Assembly (NCBI GenBank): GCA_034769895.1 | Contig: CM068372.1 | Location: forward strand, 383,675,910-383,739,909 | Direction: 5' to 3' | DNA from: Magicicada septendecula | Lineage: Eukaryota > Arthropoda > Insecta > Hemiptera > Cicadidae | Length of the DNA stretch: 64,000 nt | Part shown: piece by piece, positions 1 to 15,373 of the stretch | Numbering within the stretch: position 1 is the first letter of the stretch | Layout: each line of letters begins with the position of its first letter | Made by a program: the position numbers and the translations under genes | Notes under the pieces: model-generated | The model's database searches: none | What the model was told of the DNA's origin: nothing | The model's input: only the letters and a program-made list of their open reading frames with translations

Positions 1-2424
1 CATTGCTGGCGGACACTTTTTGCATGCTGGGAGTTCCAAAATGGCTGCTCGCCTCGTTGATGAAGTAAACCGAGAATGGTGTGGCTGGAATTTCTGACAA
101 TAAAGTTGCCTTCACAATGCTTTCTGATCTCCGTGATATTGGATAATGTCTATTGTGTTGTTAGAGGTGTCCTGGTTAAGTGTTCTGTGTTCACTGACTT
201 TAAATGTTTTGTATTAGGTGTTTTCACTTTTGTCGGTGTGTGGAGAAAAATCGTGAAGTTCGTTTGTAATGTGAATTATGAATGTTTGATAGTTTTATAG
301 GTTTATTTCACTTGTATTCGGTTATGTATGGTTTGTTTTCACTGTTTGTGGTGGTGTTGTTCACTGATTTTATGTTTAATATACCAATTTCGGTAACTCT
401 CGTTTTTTCACTTGGAAATGCTTAACCTTTATACGCCATTAAAATATTCGCTATAGGTTCTTAGCGCGAGCTTCAATCAACCATTCGCTTCGAATGTTAA
501 TTAAGAACTGTTTTACTTCCTTCGCCTCCTGAAATATCTTGCCAAGTTAATATTAGAAAAGTATTGTTTCAAATATAAACCACTTCCTATGCATGTGATT
601 CAAAGTACATTATATTCAGAATATGTTTTGGTTATTGATTACTTTCGTGAACTAGTAATTACATAATTGGTTTCTTTAACTCCTTCTGCTTAATTTGACA
701 TACAATAGTCCATATTTATAAAGTTTTTTGTCAAAATTGCTATATTTCTGTCATTTTGGAAATATAGGGTCAATATCTGCTTCCTGTTCTTGTCCAAAAT
801 TTTAGCCATCTTATGTGTTATAAATATGATTATATTAAATTTCAGATTGATATCAATCTTTACCTTTCCTTAATTTCTTACAAATTTATCAATTGATCAT
901 TCTTTTAGTTATAATTCATGAATTTACTATTCCTCCTCTGAAATTGTTAGGTATCACCTTTTGCAAATTTTTTAATAATTTTGTACATCTTTTTATATTA
1001 TTCTTTTAAAGTATAGTTTCAGCTATAGTAGTTGGTGTTTGATCCACCTTATATAAATCTCATTAGTTTACTTGGTTGATTTGACTTCCTTACTCAATTA
1101 TAATGTTATTTGGAATTTCTTATTTGGCCTAGTTTTTATAGTTTTACATATACTGTTTTTCGAATAATTTTATTTCTATACCCCTTCTGACTTTTTAAAG
1201 TTAACACAATATTAAATAAAATTTCCTTATATAACTATTGGTACATGTAGCAATGTATTCATGCTCATAATACAAAAAACAATATTGAAAATTAATTTCT
1301 AGTCTTTATAGTTAGACATTTTAGTTTGAACTATTTTAAAAAATACATAATAAACATTTTATAAACTACTATAATATACATACATAAACAGTTTAGGCTG
1401 TATGAACACTGTTATATTAATAAATATTCTTATACTAATTATAATTCTTATTCTATTGCCACTTTGAAATGTGGAGTTCATAGGCTTTAAATACAAACAT
1501 AATCAGCCATTTAAATGTTTATTTTTTGTTAAACTTAATTTAATTGCAGTCCTTTCTGTTTATATTGTATATTACATTTTAATCCCCTGTCACAGTAAAT
1601 ATTCCCCACCTGCTCTCTTTATCATTTACATTTCCAAGAATGTTTTTTGATAAAAAGTGGCCTCTTCTATGAAACATTAGAAATATTTTCACAACAATAT
1701 TTCATGACATGTCATCTCTGTAATTATATAAAATATTAAAAGTTATTTAATAGCACATAGTTCAAGTAACAGTTACACCTTTACTTGAAGTTTATTATAT
1801 TTAAATCACTTGCACTGGTTCACTTACACTGTTGGGGCTGATTTATATTTAAGTTTTACAATATTCTAAGACCAAACCTTTAGTTATAATGGACTGTGAA
1901 GATTTATTATATAATAACTTTAGTTGGTGCACTTCTATTCACACTACTAAACACTTTTGTTTATAATTATTTTACATTTCTATGAGGTTTTGGGGTGTTA
2001 TACTTTCTTTGGGTGACATTAAAATTTGGTTCGGGGTTTATTATTGTTAGTAATAGGTTTATCATGGGCATTCCTCGTAGTTCTCCCATCCTACATTTTC
2101 TTTTCTTCTCTTCTTCCTTCTTGGGTTTTCCAAGGTAATTTGGTTTTATTTTGTCCTTTGGTTGGTTTGGGGTCCCTTCTTTATTACCTGCTCCTATCCT
2201 ACCTGGGTATTATCCTGATTTTATATTAGTTTCTTCGGATTTAATTTTCTTGATACTTTATTTGTTGCGTTTTTATGATTTAAGTTTACTTTTTTCCTTT
2301 ATGGTGGTATTTTTCTTTGATGTTTAATTATTTTCATTTGAATGTTCTTCTGAGTTATTTGTAATTTAAATGTATTTATGATCATAATGGAATTATTACT
2401 TAGTGGATTATCTGTCATGCTACA
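1..2424. repeat. T-rich non-coding DNA, possible long LTR
   Basis: No credible coding region is visible. The stretch is strongly T-rich, especially 1980-2300, and ends TGCTACA exactly where an (AT)n tract begins. That is the same edge seen at the other LTR-like units here, and the composition resembles 18660-21284. It may be the tail of a long LTR or element that starts outside the window. The left end is not visible, so this is inference. A short ATG-led reading at 42-98 is not supported as an exon. Confidence 0.3.
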
Positions 2425-2444
2425 ATATATATATATATATATAT

Positions 2445-3680
2445 TGCAACAGAACACAGGATGATAAGATATGCTGTTTATATCAGAGTACATGAATGAC
2501 AAGCATTTTCTTGTTTAAATTTGTTTTGTGTAATATTTTGTTTTTTAGTCATAAGTTTTGTATTTAAAAAATGATAAGCATAGATGTTACACCAACCTCT
2601 TCATAAAAAATTGTACTATATTGTCATGTATTTTTTGTATGAAATGGTGCGCGTGTGCGGGTGTGATAATCTGCGATCGATATAGCGGCAGTGGTAGTTA
2701 ATCGATTTACATGAAAATTTGACAAGGAATTATTTAAATAAATAGCTTCGATTTGTGTATACTCTGAAGTTTGTAATTATTTTAGAAATATGATTTTTTA
2801 AGTAAAGCAAAACTCAAGTGTAACTCTTATCAATGATAGGGTAATAACAATTGTAGATAATTTCCATGCAGGACTATGCAAAATTATACAAAGTTTTTCA
2901 TGAATTTTGTGTATCTGGTTGTTCCATCAATCATGTGACTTGGGCTTGGCCTATCAAATTACACCAAATTCAGTGAGATTCATACGTTGCAGAGCTAGGT
3001 TGAAGACAGTCTGTCTGTCGAGGTTGCTAGGGGAAGTTGTGCCCCGGGTAAGAGAGTTATTCTCTTACAAACGTAAAAAGATCTTATATAAAATAAACCA
3101 TAAACCTTAAAATTCTTATCGGAGTTTTGCGGTAAGAACCAAGAAGGAATAGAGGAATATTTTATATAAAGTAAACTATAAACCTTGTAATTCTTAACGA
3201 AGTTTTGCGGTAAGAATCAAGAGGATAAATAATTAAGTAAAATTTAAAATAAAATTCAGTGCTGTGTCGTGTAAGTTAAGATAGCCGCATAGGGAACTTA
3301 AAGACACTACAAGATATCGTGGAAGCAGTTAAACATAACTACGAGACTCTGAAATATCGCCGCTGGAGCTGCTTGCTATACAAGGACGACGAGACGAAGA
3401 GGACACCAGGAAGGAGTGAAGCTGTAGAAGAGGACGACGAGACGGGACCGACGAGACGAGAGGAGGACGTTGCAGCAAACAAGTAAAAGCGATTTATATT
3501 AATCGAACAATACAAACAATTTAATATACTATCAATACATGACAATTTAAAAAACATTATACATTTTTATAAACAATATTTGTATGTAATAAATAATATT
3601 TCATCTCCTCCATAATAGACTTTTATCGATTTCTACACACTCACAATATCCTTATTAGAATAATAAAGTTTGATCTGTTG

Positions 3681-3682
<2 letters not shown>
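2445..3682. mobile_element. Solo-LTR-like unit, 1.24 kb
   Basis: Starts TGCAACAGA and ends TCTGTTGCA, a perfect 9-bp inverted terminal repeat with TG/CA ends. ATAT lies on both sides (2441-2444 and 3683-3686) inside (AT)n tracts, as expected for an LTR element with a 4-bp target duplication. There is no coding content, so a solo LTR is the simplest reading. The superfamily (probably Gypsy) is inferred from the duplication length and target. Confidence 0.6.

Positions 3683-3717
<35 letters not shown>
3683..3717. repeat. (AT)n microsatellite
   Basis: About 35 bp of pure AT dinucleotide immediately right of the solo-LTR-like unit. It is one of at least nine (AT)n tracts that mark element boundaries in the window. 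Confidence 0.9.
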
Positions 3718-3718
<1 letters not shown>

Positions 3719-3751
3719 CAATCACTTTCTGCTACAGTCCGTTTCTTGATG

Positions 3752-3996
3752 TATATAATACTTTAATATTTATAACTAAATTTACCTCAAGATATACTTT
3801 TTTCCTATTAGGAACATGTTTCGAGAGTTCCTGTACTCTCATCTTCAGCCTTCGCCATCTTGTACATCTTGGACTTCACCAGAAACAAGATGGCGAAGGC
3901 TGAAGATGAGAGTACAGGAACTCTCGAAACATGTTCCTAATAGGAAAAAAGTATATCTTGAGGTAAATTTAGTTATAAATATTAAAGTATATATAT
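3752..3996. repeat. Near-perfect inverted repeat of two Penelope-like 3' ends
   Basis: Arms of about 110 bp (3752-3863 and 3885-3996) face each other across a 21-bp spacer and are almost perfectly complementary. Each arm, read outward, carries CTGAAGA, a perfect 6-bp stem (GAGAGT/ACTCTC with loop ACAGGA) and GAAAC, then a TTCC/GGAA hairpin and TATCTTGAGGTAAATT. The same block follows the Penelope-like reading frame at 45058-45131, so these are two Penelope-like 3' termini head to head. The motif resembles the hammerhead ribozyme core known from Penelope-like elements. One unpaired U precedes stem II and stem I is not obvious, so activity is uncertain. Confidence 0.75.
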
Positions 3997-4006
3997 ATAT
4001 ATATAT

Positions 4007-7520
<3,514 letters not shown>

Positions 7521-7526
7521 ATATAT

Positions 7527-7763
7527 TGTAACGATACATATCACCACACTTTTGAACCTAATTTTAGAAACAATAACATAACTATGAAATGACACAAGAC
7601 CTACTAAGGATCAAGAGCTGTGCAGTAAGTATTAACATTATTTAAAGAAATAATAATTAAGGAATGAACTTACAAATAAAGAATAAAAGGTAGTAATGAA
7701 AACTAAAACAAGAAAGAAAATATATTAAAATGTGATTAACCCAATGGATTAGGTCAGTGAGCA
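7527..7763. mobile_element. Left fragment of a unit split by element 1
   Basis: Begins TGTAACGATACA right after ATAT and is cut at 7763 by element 1, whose 4-bp duplication AGCA occupies 7760-7763. The continuation is at 15374-18621. No coding sequence seen. Confidence 0.5.
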
Positions 7764-8954
7764 TGTGAAGTTAATTTATTTAATACAAATACAAATACAT
7801 AAAATTATTTATTTTCCACCTACCTTCTAAACTGTTTTCTCCACCCAGGATCTCGTCACACGAACGTTAGAATGCAAGCATGGTTTACAGGTTATGTGAA
7901 TAATTTACGCAACTCGCTTTTGTGAAGAGAAATTAATTAAATTTTATTTTTATTTAAATTTTTCTACATCAAATTATATCTTTATTCATTTCTGTATCTT
8001 TTAAAAACAATCTAGTACTTCTAGTCAAATTTTAAATTGAATACAACTTTCTTGAAATAATTTAAATAATATCTGGTACCATTAACGTATTTAGGACATC
8101 TTACCTTATTATAATAGACCCAGTCTATTCGCACACACACACATTCATTAAAATAACATGAACCCCCTTTTTATTTTAACATATGTGAAAAAACCCCTTG
8201 TAAAGAAAAATTGACATTATTCTGATGGGTTACCCAACCGATGTTACTCCTTTCTTGCCCACGTGCGTATTAGTTACAAGTTCCACTCACACCTTCACTT
8301 CACTTTGTTCTATTTATTGTCACTAAATACCGTTTTAATTTAGCTCGCCCGTTATTTTTCTTGGATCCCGGTCGGGAGGATAGTTGTATTAGACGGGGTC
8401 CTTCATGTTTTATAAAGTTCCGTCCTACCGGGTCCACGCGGCACTGTTTGCGTCTGTTAGGTGCTGTGGCTTCTAGTGGACTGCTCATACATGATGCCGG
8501 ACATTACTGCCTTGGCTGCAATCAAATTTCTTCGTCGCTCGCCGCCTTCGTTGTCAACGTTTTGGTAACTGTTCAGGTAACACGTGTGTTTTTCGTGTAT
8601 TTGACGTCGACGATATGTAGTGTGCCCTGGTCGACGTCACAATATGGGCTGGACTTAAACTTTATTTCCGTGAACTCCGACCGCGTGGCGAACAAAAGTT
8701 CTTCTCTAAGCCATCTTGTGTCCAACAACTCCGCGTCGGTCTGCGCTCCGCCGATGTAGTGCGTTTGTGCGTAGATGCCACACAGCCGCAAAGTTCTAAG
8801 AATTGACGACTGGCACATTCCTTTGCAAATGTTTCAACACAGTTCCTTTGTTAGAAACTACGCTTTAGATTCAACCGGGGACTGGCCACACCGATGAAGT
8901 GAATTTACCCAAATTGTTAATAAAATAAAAAATCCCTTTATTTGATCCGTTTCA
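7764..8954 (-). repeat. Element 1 3' LTR
   Basis: 1191 bp, TGTGAAGTT to CCGTTTCA on the plus strand. It is nearly identical to 14171-15369; differences include a few substitutions and an 8-bp length difference near 8119 (GACAGACAGCCC in the other copy). Such similarity indicates fairly recent insertion. The 132- and 81-residue open frames in both copies lie wholly within the LTR and are not treated as genes. Confidence 0.9.
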
Positions 8955-8967
8955 ATACCCCCCCCAT
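8955..8967 (-). promoter_or_regulatory. Element 1 polypurine tract
   Basis: Reads ATGGGGGGGGTAT on the minus strand, ending at the base before the 3' LTR. This is the expected place and composition for the plus-strand primer of an LTR retrotransposon. Element 2 has a matching purine tract at 30807-30819. Confidence 0.75.
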
Positions 8968-9001
8968 GAGAGGTCTTCTGTCGAAACAGAAGAAATCTCA
9001 T
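8966..9001 (-). other. Conserved UUCG hairpin beside the polypurine tract
   Basis: On the sense strand an 8-bp inner stem (TCTTCTGT/ACAGAAGA) is capped by TTCG, with an outer 6-bp stem ATGAGA/TCTCAT. Element 2 has the same structure at 30818-30852, with one compensatory C-G to T-A exchange in the inner stem. Conservation of shape and loop suggests an RNA element. Confidence 0.65.
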
Positions 9002-12000
9002 TGCTAAACCCCTAGGAGGACCGGTGAGGATATGGTGCCAACAACCCCCCATTTGTTCTTCTACCTCATGGGTACACAACCCCCCTGGCTCGGCGACTAT
9101 GGCCGCATCTGAACGAGATCACTGGACTTCTCTTTACGAGATCCCAACACCATAAAATCGAACAGACACGCACCACAGCGCACCTAACCTTGTAACATGC
9201 TACCCCAAAATCCAAATCCCTGGTCTTATATCATGCCAGATCCTCAACCGATATGTTCCCCCTTATCATGCACACTGGGCTGCCTTTAGCAGTTACTGGG
9301 CTTGTACACACTCTCATAATATTTTATAAACAAACTCATCATTTAAAAGTTACAAAATATTCATCTTTAAATTCACCATTTTTTTTAAGTTCAAAATCAG
9401 GTTGTTATATGATTATTATTTTCATCAAAACCAAAAAATCTTTTATCTGAATTGATTAATTCTCTTGGTTACTATTAATACTTAGAAAACAAATAAATGT
9501 AGCATTTAATTAAAACATGAACTTCCTTATCCTAACATTTGATTAGACATATATCCTAAACAATACAATTCAATAAAAAACACTAGTAATACACTTAAAC
9601 AATAACATAATCAGATTTAAAACATCAATTAGATGGCAGGCACAAAAATCAAAACATTTTTTTTTCCAAAAAAAAAAAATTAAATTTATTAAAATATATT
9701 TTTCTCAATATTAAAATTATTTAAAATTATTCAAATTAATTAAAAAGCAAAATCGGCATTACTTCATTGCCAAAACGGGTTTAGTATATAACATCACCCA
9801 TCAGCTGATCAAACTGGGTCAAGTCCACAACCTTGACCTACATAAGTTATACATAAATACATTGAACATTTTTAAAATTCTATCTTTAAACACAAAACAT
9901 AATGAAATAAGACATTTAAAATTAATATAATATTATTATAATTCACAATAAAATTGACATTTAAATTACTCAACTTAAACATTTTACAACTTTACTTTAT
10001 TCTCAAATTCTATCAATATTTGTCACTTGTTTCAATTAAAATTCTATATTTTTTACCATGACTCTCTTTCTTTAATATTCTCTTTCTCCCTTAGTTTGGG
10101 TGATTTAATTATTCATAACAATTTAATTTACCACTTGATATGTATACATTTATAATCTTTATCTCTCTGACTCTAATATCATTAACAGCCTTAACTAAAA
10201 TAACACCCCTCTCTATCAAAACATCTATCAAACACTCTAAACCCAACTTACTACTCAACTCAATTCGCATCACTCTACTCTTATAAAAAAATACTCTCAA
10301 CCTCAGGATGTGTGTTCCCCCCCCAAAAGCTCATTCCCTTAATCTGGTCCCTGGATTCTACCTAAGGCAACCCTTTCAGGCGCTAAACGGTCCCTTCCCG
10401 TCCCAACCCTTTTGTTGCGGACTCCTACCACACCCCCTCTTACAAAATTTCCCATCAACTAATTACCATTCTCATTACATCACTTCAATTACAACAAAAT
10501 ATCATCATTTACTTATTACATCAATATATCAATCAGTACTCTACATATATTCCCCATAGCTACTGTGTCACTATCACATCTCCAATTCTACATTACATTC
10601 ATTCATAACAATATTTATTCATCTCTCTTACCACTTTAAACTCAACTTGGACTGATCTAATTGTCCCAACAAAATATTAATCACCCAAAATCTACCTTTT
10701 ACTATCTTTTACAACTCATTTAAAATTCTCAACTATATCAAATTATTTTCATCATTTAAAATAAAATCTTTAACACATTAAAATCACTATTCAAACATTA
10801 ATTACCTTGGAAATTAGCAAACAACTTATACGTGATATTCTGCTGCTGATCAGCTGATTTTCTTAGCAAGGTGAACGACCTTACTACAAACACATTTCAA
10901 AATTATACAAATCACACATTTTGTCAAACCTTATCTCTAACACAATAAAATAATACGTTTAAAAAACAGAATAAACACAGTATAATAAACATATGAACAC
11001 CTATTTATCAAATCATAATACAATTATTTAATTAGAGCAAGAGCGAGTTATCGTCTTTAGGTTACAAAAATTTGAATTCGTTGCTCCCTCGAGCAACCCC
11101 CCAGCCACACACACTATTGTTATTTTCTGTTGGACTGTGGCGCCCATGTGCTTCCACAAGGACGGCATAGGTGGAGGAATTTGACATCTCCGTGTCCTTG
11201 CTTCGGCAATTCAAATCTACATTTGAAAGATTTAGACATCAACATATCTTTGTTATATAATTATGCACCCTTAATGCGGGTCTACCACCTGGCTTTGCTG
11301 TTCCTACTCGAACAGAGTGGCAGCCGCTGTTCCATAGTTTCCGGGATTTCCCCTAGTTTCACCCCCCATCAATTTCTAATATAAACCAATTTCAAGCCAA
11401 CTATGGTCAAGGGACTTAATTTATGGCCATAGCTGACCGCTAACCAAAACCACGATTAGTGCTGGTAAGGCAGTAATCGCCCGAAAAGTCGGGGAAATCA
11501 TCTCTACTTTCATGCATGTTACATCATCATTTGTCTGCACGGCACGTCAGTCTATCAAGGTACAATATAAAATTGTACAAAAGGGTGTGCCGTGCATTGT
11601 ACGCCATTTTGGCCTCCGATGGAGGTAACACTCTATTACCTCCAACACTTTCCGCTACCTACTGTGGCACATGCCACCACAGCGATAGCACACTAATAAC
11701 TAAACTTTATTACTTGAAATTTTTCATTAACTCTTTTATATATCATCATTTCATTATTTCTCATTTGCTACAATTATATTCCTCAAAATTTCCAATTTAT
11801 TATTAACATTTGTTTTACATCACCCTTCAGTTATTATTATTTTTTAATTATAGTTTCTATTTAACACAATTATCTCAAATTATTTTCATTATTAAATCAA
11901 AATCTTTTCACACCTGTAAACATTTTATTCTATCTAATTGGTATTATAAATTTTATACTTACAGTACATTATTCACCTACTGACATAAACACAAAATATA

Positions 12001-12514
12001 CACACCACACCCACCAATACCTCCACGTAACTTCTGAAACATTTAACAACAGTGTTATTTCATACCAAACAATTTATCATTTATTTATTAATTACTATCA
12101 AATTCACAAATCATAAAATAATTTAAACTCATTAGAAAAATCCAATTATATAACATTTAAATCAATCAAAATATTTAGACATATCAAAATATTTTAATTA
12201 AATCAATTATTAAAAACACAACATTTTAATTACTCTCACCAATTACAATAATTACAATTCATTTGTTATCCTCTTCCAAATTATTCTTGTTGTATATTTA
12301 GACTGCAAAATATTATTATTAATATCACAACAGTTTCCCTTACATATACACATTGTTTACATAACATCTTACAATACACACAATTACTTTCACTATCAAT
12401 TATTTACAAATTATTCGTCATTATTATTCAATTTTATCACACTTCATTGTCCAAGTCTGCCAGGTCAGAACCATAAACCAATATATTTAAATTGTCCATC
12501 TAGTTAGTTTATGT
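9002..12514 (-). other. Element 1 non-coding 3' region with GC-rich islands
   Basis: About 3.5 kb of AT-rich DNA with no believable reading frame. Blocks conserved in element 2 are: 9002-9310 (to 30853-31160), 10300-10440 (to 33200-33340), 11100-11200 (to 32160-32280), 11280-11380 (to 32340-32415) and 11400-11500 (to 32450-32550). The islands are C-rich on the plus strand, so G-rich in the transcript. Two palindromes, ATCAGCTGAT-like, at about 9800 and 10850 are each followed by an inverted repeat built on AAGGT/ACCTT. Confidence 0.6.
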
Positions 12515-13961
12515 TCAGCCTCCATCATAAAAAATTAGCCTTGGTTTCACATAACAGTTTTCAATTTTATTTACATTCCACATATGGCTATCCTGTGTGT
12601 AATAACCATAAAATTTTAGTTCATTCATTTTACCACAATAATCATAAACCAAGTCAACATTATTTATTTCTGTCCAGTCTCCATTAGTAGTTATATTCAT
12701 TATCAAGTCAGTTATTTTCTCATTCATTACAACATAAGGTAAATTATTATTATTTAAACATGTATCATCAAAATAATTCTAATTCTCTATTTTAACAGGT
12801 AAGTACTTCATATCATTTATTTTTACCACTGCTAACGGTTCTTTCAACTCATCATAATCTCTCTTTAATTTATACAATTCTATCTCTCTCTCAATACCCA
12901 ACTCTCTATCTAACTCTCTCTCATCATAACACCATCTCACACTTTCAACACCATTCCACACAGAGGGTACTAATTCATACAAAAAGGGGAAACAACTTAA
13001 ATCTTCCACTAATAAGGGTCTCTTGCCCTGCAACAATAACATTTTTGAACACCTTGGTTCATCACAAATAAGGGGAAAATTTACCCTCTGCCCTACATAC
13101 TCATCTACTCTCTCTTGCCATTCTTTTTCTAATTCATCAACACTAATTACTACTCCGTTACAACCTATTACTCTCTCTCTCTCACTCCCTATCTCACTAT
13201 CTATTTTCAATGTATCACTCTCTGATACCACCTTTTCAATTACATTATCATTTTCAATATCATTGTTATCATTTGTTACCTTATTCTCTAATACCACATT
13301 TTTAATTATATTCTCATTTTCGACATTATTGTTATCACTTGTTAATTTTTTATTATCATTATTACTATTACTTTTAATCTGTTCTCCTACTGCCTCTACT
13401 ATTTTCTTAATATCTCGTTTCAATTCGTTACAACTACTTTCGCATTTCATTTTTATCTCATTAATGTCAAATTTAAGTACATAAAATTTAGCGTCAAATT
13501 TACAGTTATGTTCGCTTTTAATTTCATTCAATTTTATATCGTTATTGTCAAAACGATTATTTAATTCGTTAAATTTGTTATTCTGTACATCTAATTTGCT
13601 GTCAAAACTATTTTGTACTTCATTTAATACTTTGTTGCTCCAAAATTAATTGCAACATATTCATAACTTTCTCATTACTATCTACCTCTTGTTTATTTTG
13701 GATAGGTGTTGACGGACTTTCTGTTTTATCGTCAGTGAAGCTGACTTCATCATTATTTATTTTACTTTCTCTACTCGATTTCGGGGTTACTTGGATCCCC
13801 GAATCATCTGTATTTTTTGTTTCATTTGCATTATTTTTTGTTTTGTTTTTCTGACTCACGTTTGGAGTCGAGTGGATTTCAACATTGTTCATAACATTTG
13901 AATCATCACAGTTTTCGACACTAGTCGTTTCATTTATATTGCTTACATTATTTCCTGCCAT
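12515..13961 (-). pseudogene. Gag-like protein of element 1, broken
   Basis: Reads leftward from an ATG at 13961 and ends DGG-stop at 12515. The N-terminal ~110 residues are Asn/Ser/Thr-rich and contain EIHSTPNV and SGIQVTP. The frame changes near 13630. The next piece has a charged, Asn-rich heptad-like region, then an acidic region and Glu/Arg-rich C-terminal part, interrupted by a TAG at 12779-12781 and continuing in the same frame to 12515. Element 2 encodes a homologue with the same landmarks (EVHSTPNV, SGVQLTP, final DGG). Coiled-coil character and position after the primer-binding site suggest Gag. There is no CCHC knuckle and I do not recognise the family. Confidence 0.65.
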
Positions 13962-14151
13962 ATCTATAAGTTTATTAATCTAGATTTTCTTACATAAAAA
14001 TATCTACCACTTAACTCTTAACCTCTGAACATTGATGTACTATTTTATATGTGCTGCGTAATTTTTACGTAGTTACTTAACCTTCAAATCAAACTTGCAT
14101 CTTACTTGTAGGTGTGGTTTTTATATTTAAATTTTAATTTACAAAAACTGT

Positions 14152-14170
14152 CCCTTTCGGAAGCGCCATT
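14152..14170 (-). promoter_or_regulatory. Element 1 primer-binding site
   Basis: On the minus strand, two bases after the 5' LTR end (CTTCACA), the sequence TGGCGCTTCCGAAAGGGA begins. The TGGCGC start is typical of tRNA-Lys-type primer-binding sites in LTR retroelements; the exact tRNA is not assigned. Confidence 0.6.
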
Positions 14171-15369
14171 TGTGAAGTTAATTTATTTAATACAAATACA
14201 AATACATAAAATTATTTATTTTCCACCTACCTTCTAAACTGTTTTCTCCACCCAGGATCTCGTCACACGAACGTTAGAATGCAAGCATGGTTTACAGGTT
14301 ATGTGAATAATTTACGCAACTCTCTTTTGTGAAGAGAAATTAATTAAATTTTATTTTTATTTAAATTTTTCTATATCAAATTATATCTTTATTCATTTCT
14401 GTATCTTTTAAAAACAATCTAGTACTTCTAGTCAAATTTTAATTGAATACAACTTTCTTGAAATAATTTAAATAATATCTGGTACCATTAACGTATTTAG
14501 GACATCTTACCTTATTATAATAGACAGACAGCCCAGTCTGTTCGCACACACACACACATTCATTAAAATAACATGAACACCCTTTTTATTTTAACATATG
14601 TGAAAAAACCCCTTGTAAAGAAAAATTGACATTATTCTGATGGGTTACCCAACCGATGTTACTCCTTTCTTGCCCACGTGCGTATTAGTTACAAGTTCCA
14701 CTCACACCTTCACTTCACTTTGTTCTATTTATTGTCACTAAATACCGTTTTAATTTAGCTCGCCCGTTATTTTTCTTGGATCCCGGTCGGGAGGATAGTT
14801 GTATTAGACGGGGTCCTTCATGTTTTATAAAGTTCCGTCCTACCGGGTCCACGCGGCACTGTTTGCGTCTGTTAGGTGCTGTGGCTTCTAGTGGACTGCT
14901 CATACATGATGCCGGACATTACTGCCTTGGCTGCAATCAAATTTCTTCGTCGCTCGCCGCCTTCGTTGTCAACGTTTTGGTAACTGTTCAGGTAACACGT
15001 GTGTTTTTCGTGTATTTGACGTCGACGATATGTAGTGTGCCCTGGTCGACGTCACAATATGGGCTGGACTTAAACTTTATTTCCGTGAACTCCGACCGCG
15101 TGGCGAACAAAAGTTCTTCTCTAAGCCATCTTGTGTCCAACAACTCCGCGTCGGTCTGCGCTCCGCCGATGTAGTGCGTTTGTGCGTAGATGCCACACAG
15201 CCGCAAAGTTCTAAGAATTGACGACTGGCACATTCCTTTGCAAATGTTTCAACACAGTTCCTTTGTTAGAAACTACGCTTTAGATTCAACCGGGGACTGG
15301 CCACACCGATGAAGTGAATTTACCCAAATTGTTAATAAAATAAAAAATCCCTTTATTTGACCCGTTACA
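14171..15369 (-). repeat. Element 1 5' LTR
   Basis: 1199 bp, TGTGAAGTT to CCGTTACA on the plus strand, followed by AGCA (15370-15373). It is the partner of 7764-8954 and carries the promoter side of the element in minus orientation. Confidence 0.9.
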
Positions 15370-15373
15370 AGCA

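Larger units (their letters stand above)
7764..15369 (-). mobile_element. Element 1: complete gag-only LTR retrotransposon
   Basis: A 7606-bp element with two long direct repeats (7764-8954, 14171-15369), 4-bp target duplication AGCA (7760-7763, 15370-15373), primer-binding site beside the right LTR and a poly-G polypurine tract beside the left LTR, so its sense strand is minus. The 5.2-kb internal region holds one broken gag-like coding region (12515-13961) and about 3.5 kb of non-coding DNA with conserved GC-rich islands. No protease, reverse transcriptase, RNase H or integrase motif is visible in any frame. It is presumably mobilised in trans, like the terminal-repeat gag-only elements described in plants. 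Element 2 is a relative. Confidence 0.85.

Noticed and set aside
8361..8818. Identical 132- and 81-residue frames, repeated at 14776-15233
   Set aside because: They lie wholly inside the two LTRs of element 1, overlap on opposite strands and match no family, so duplication is explained by the LTR pair.
8951..9000. TCGAAACA near 8981 as a further hammerhead GAAAC
   Set aside because: No CTGANGA precedes it at the right spacing; the sequence is better explained as the TTCG-loop hairpin.
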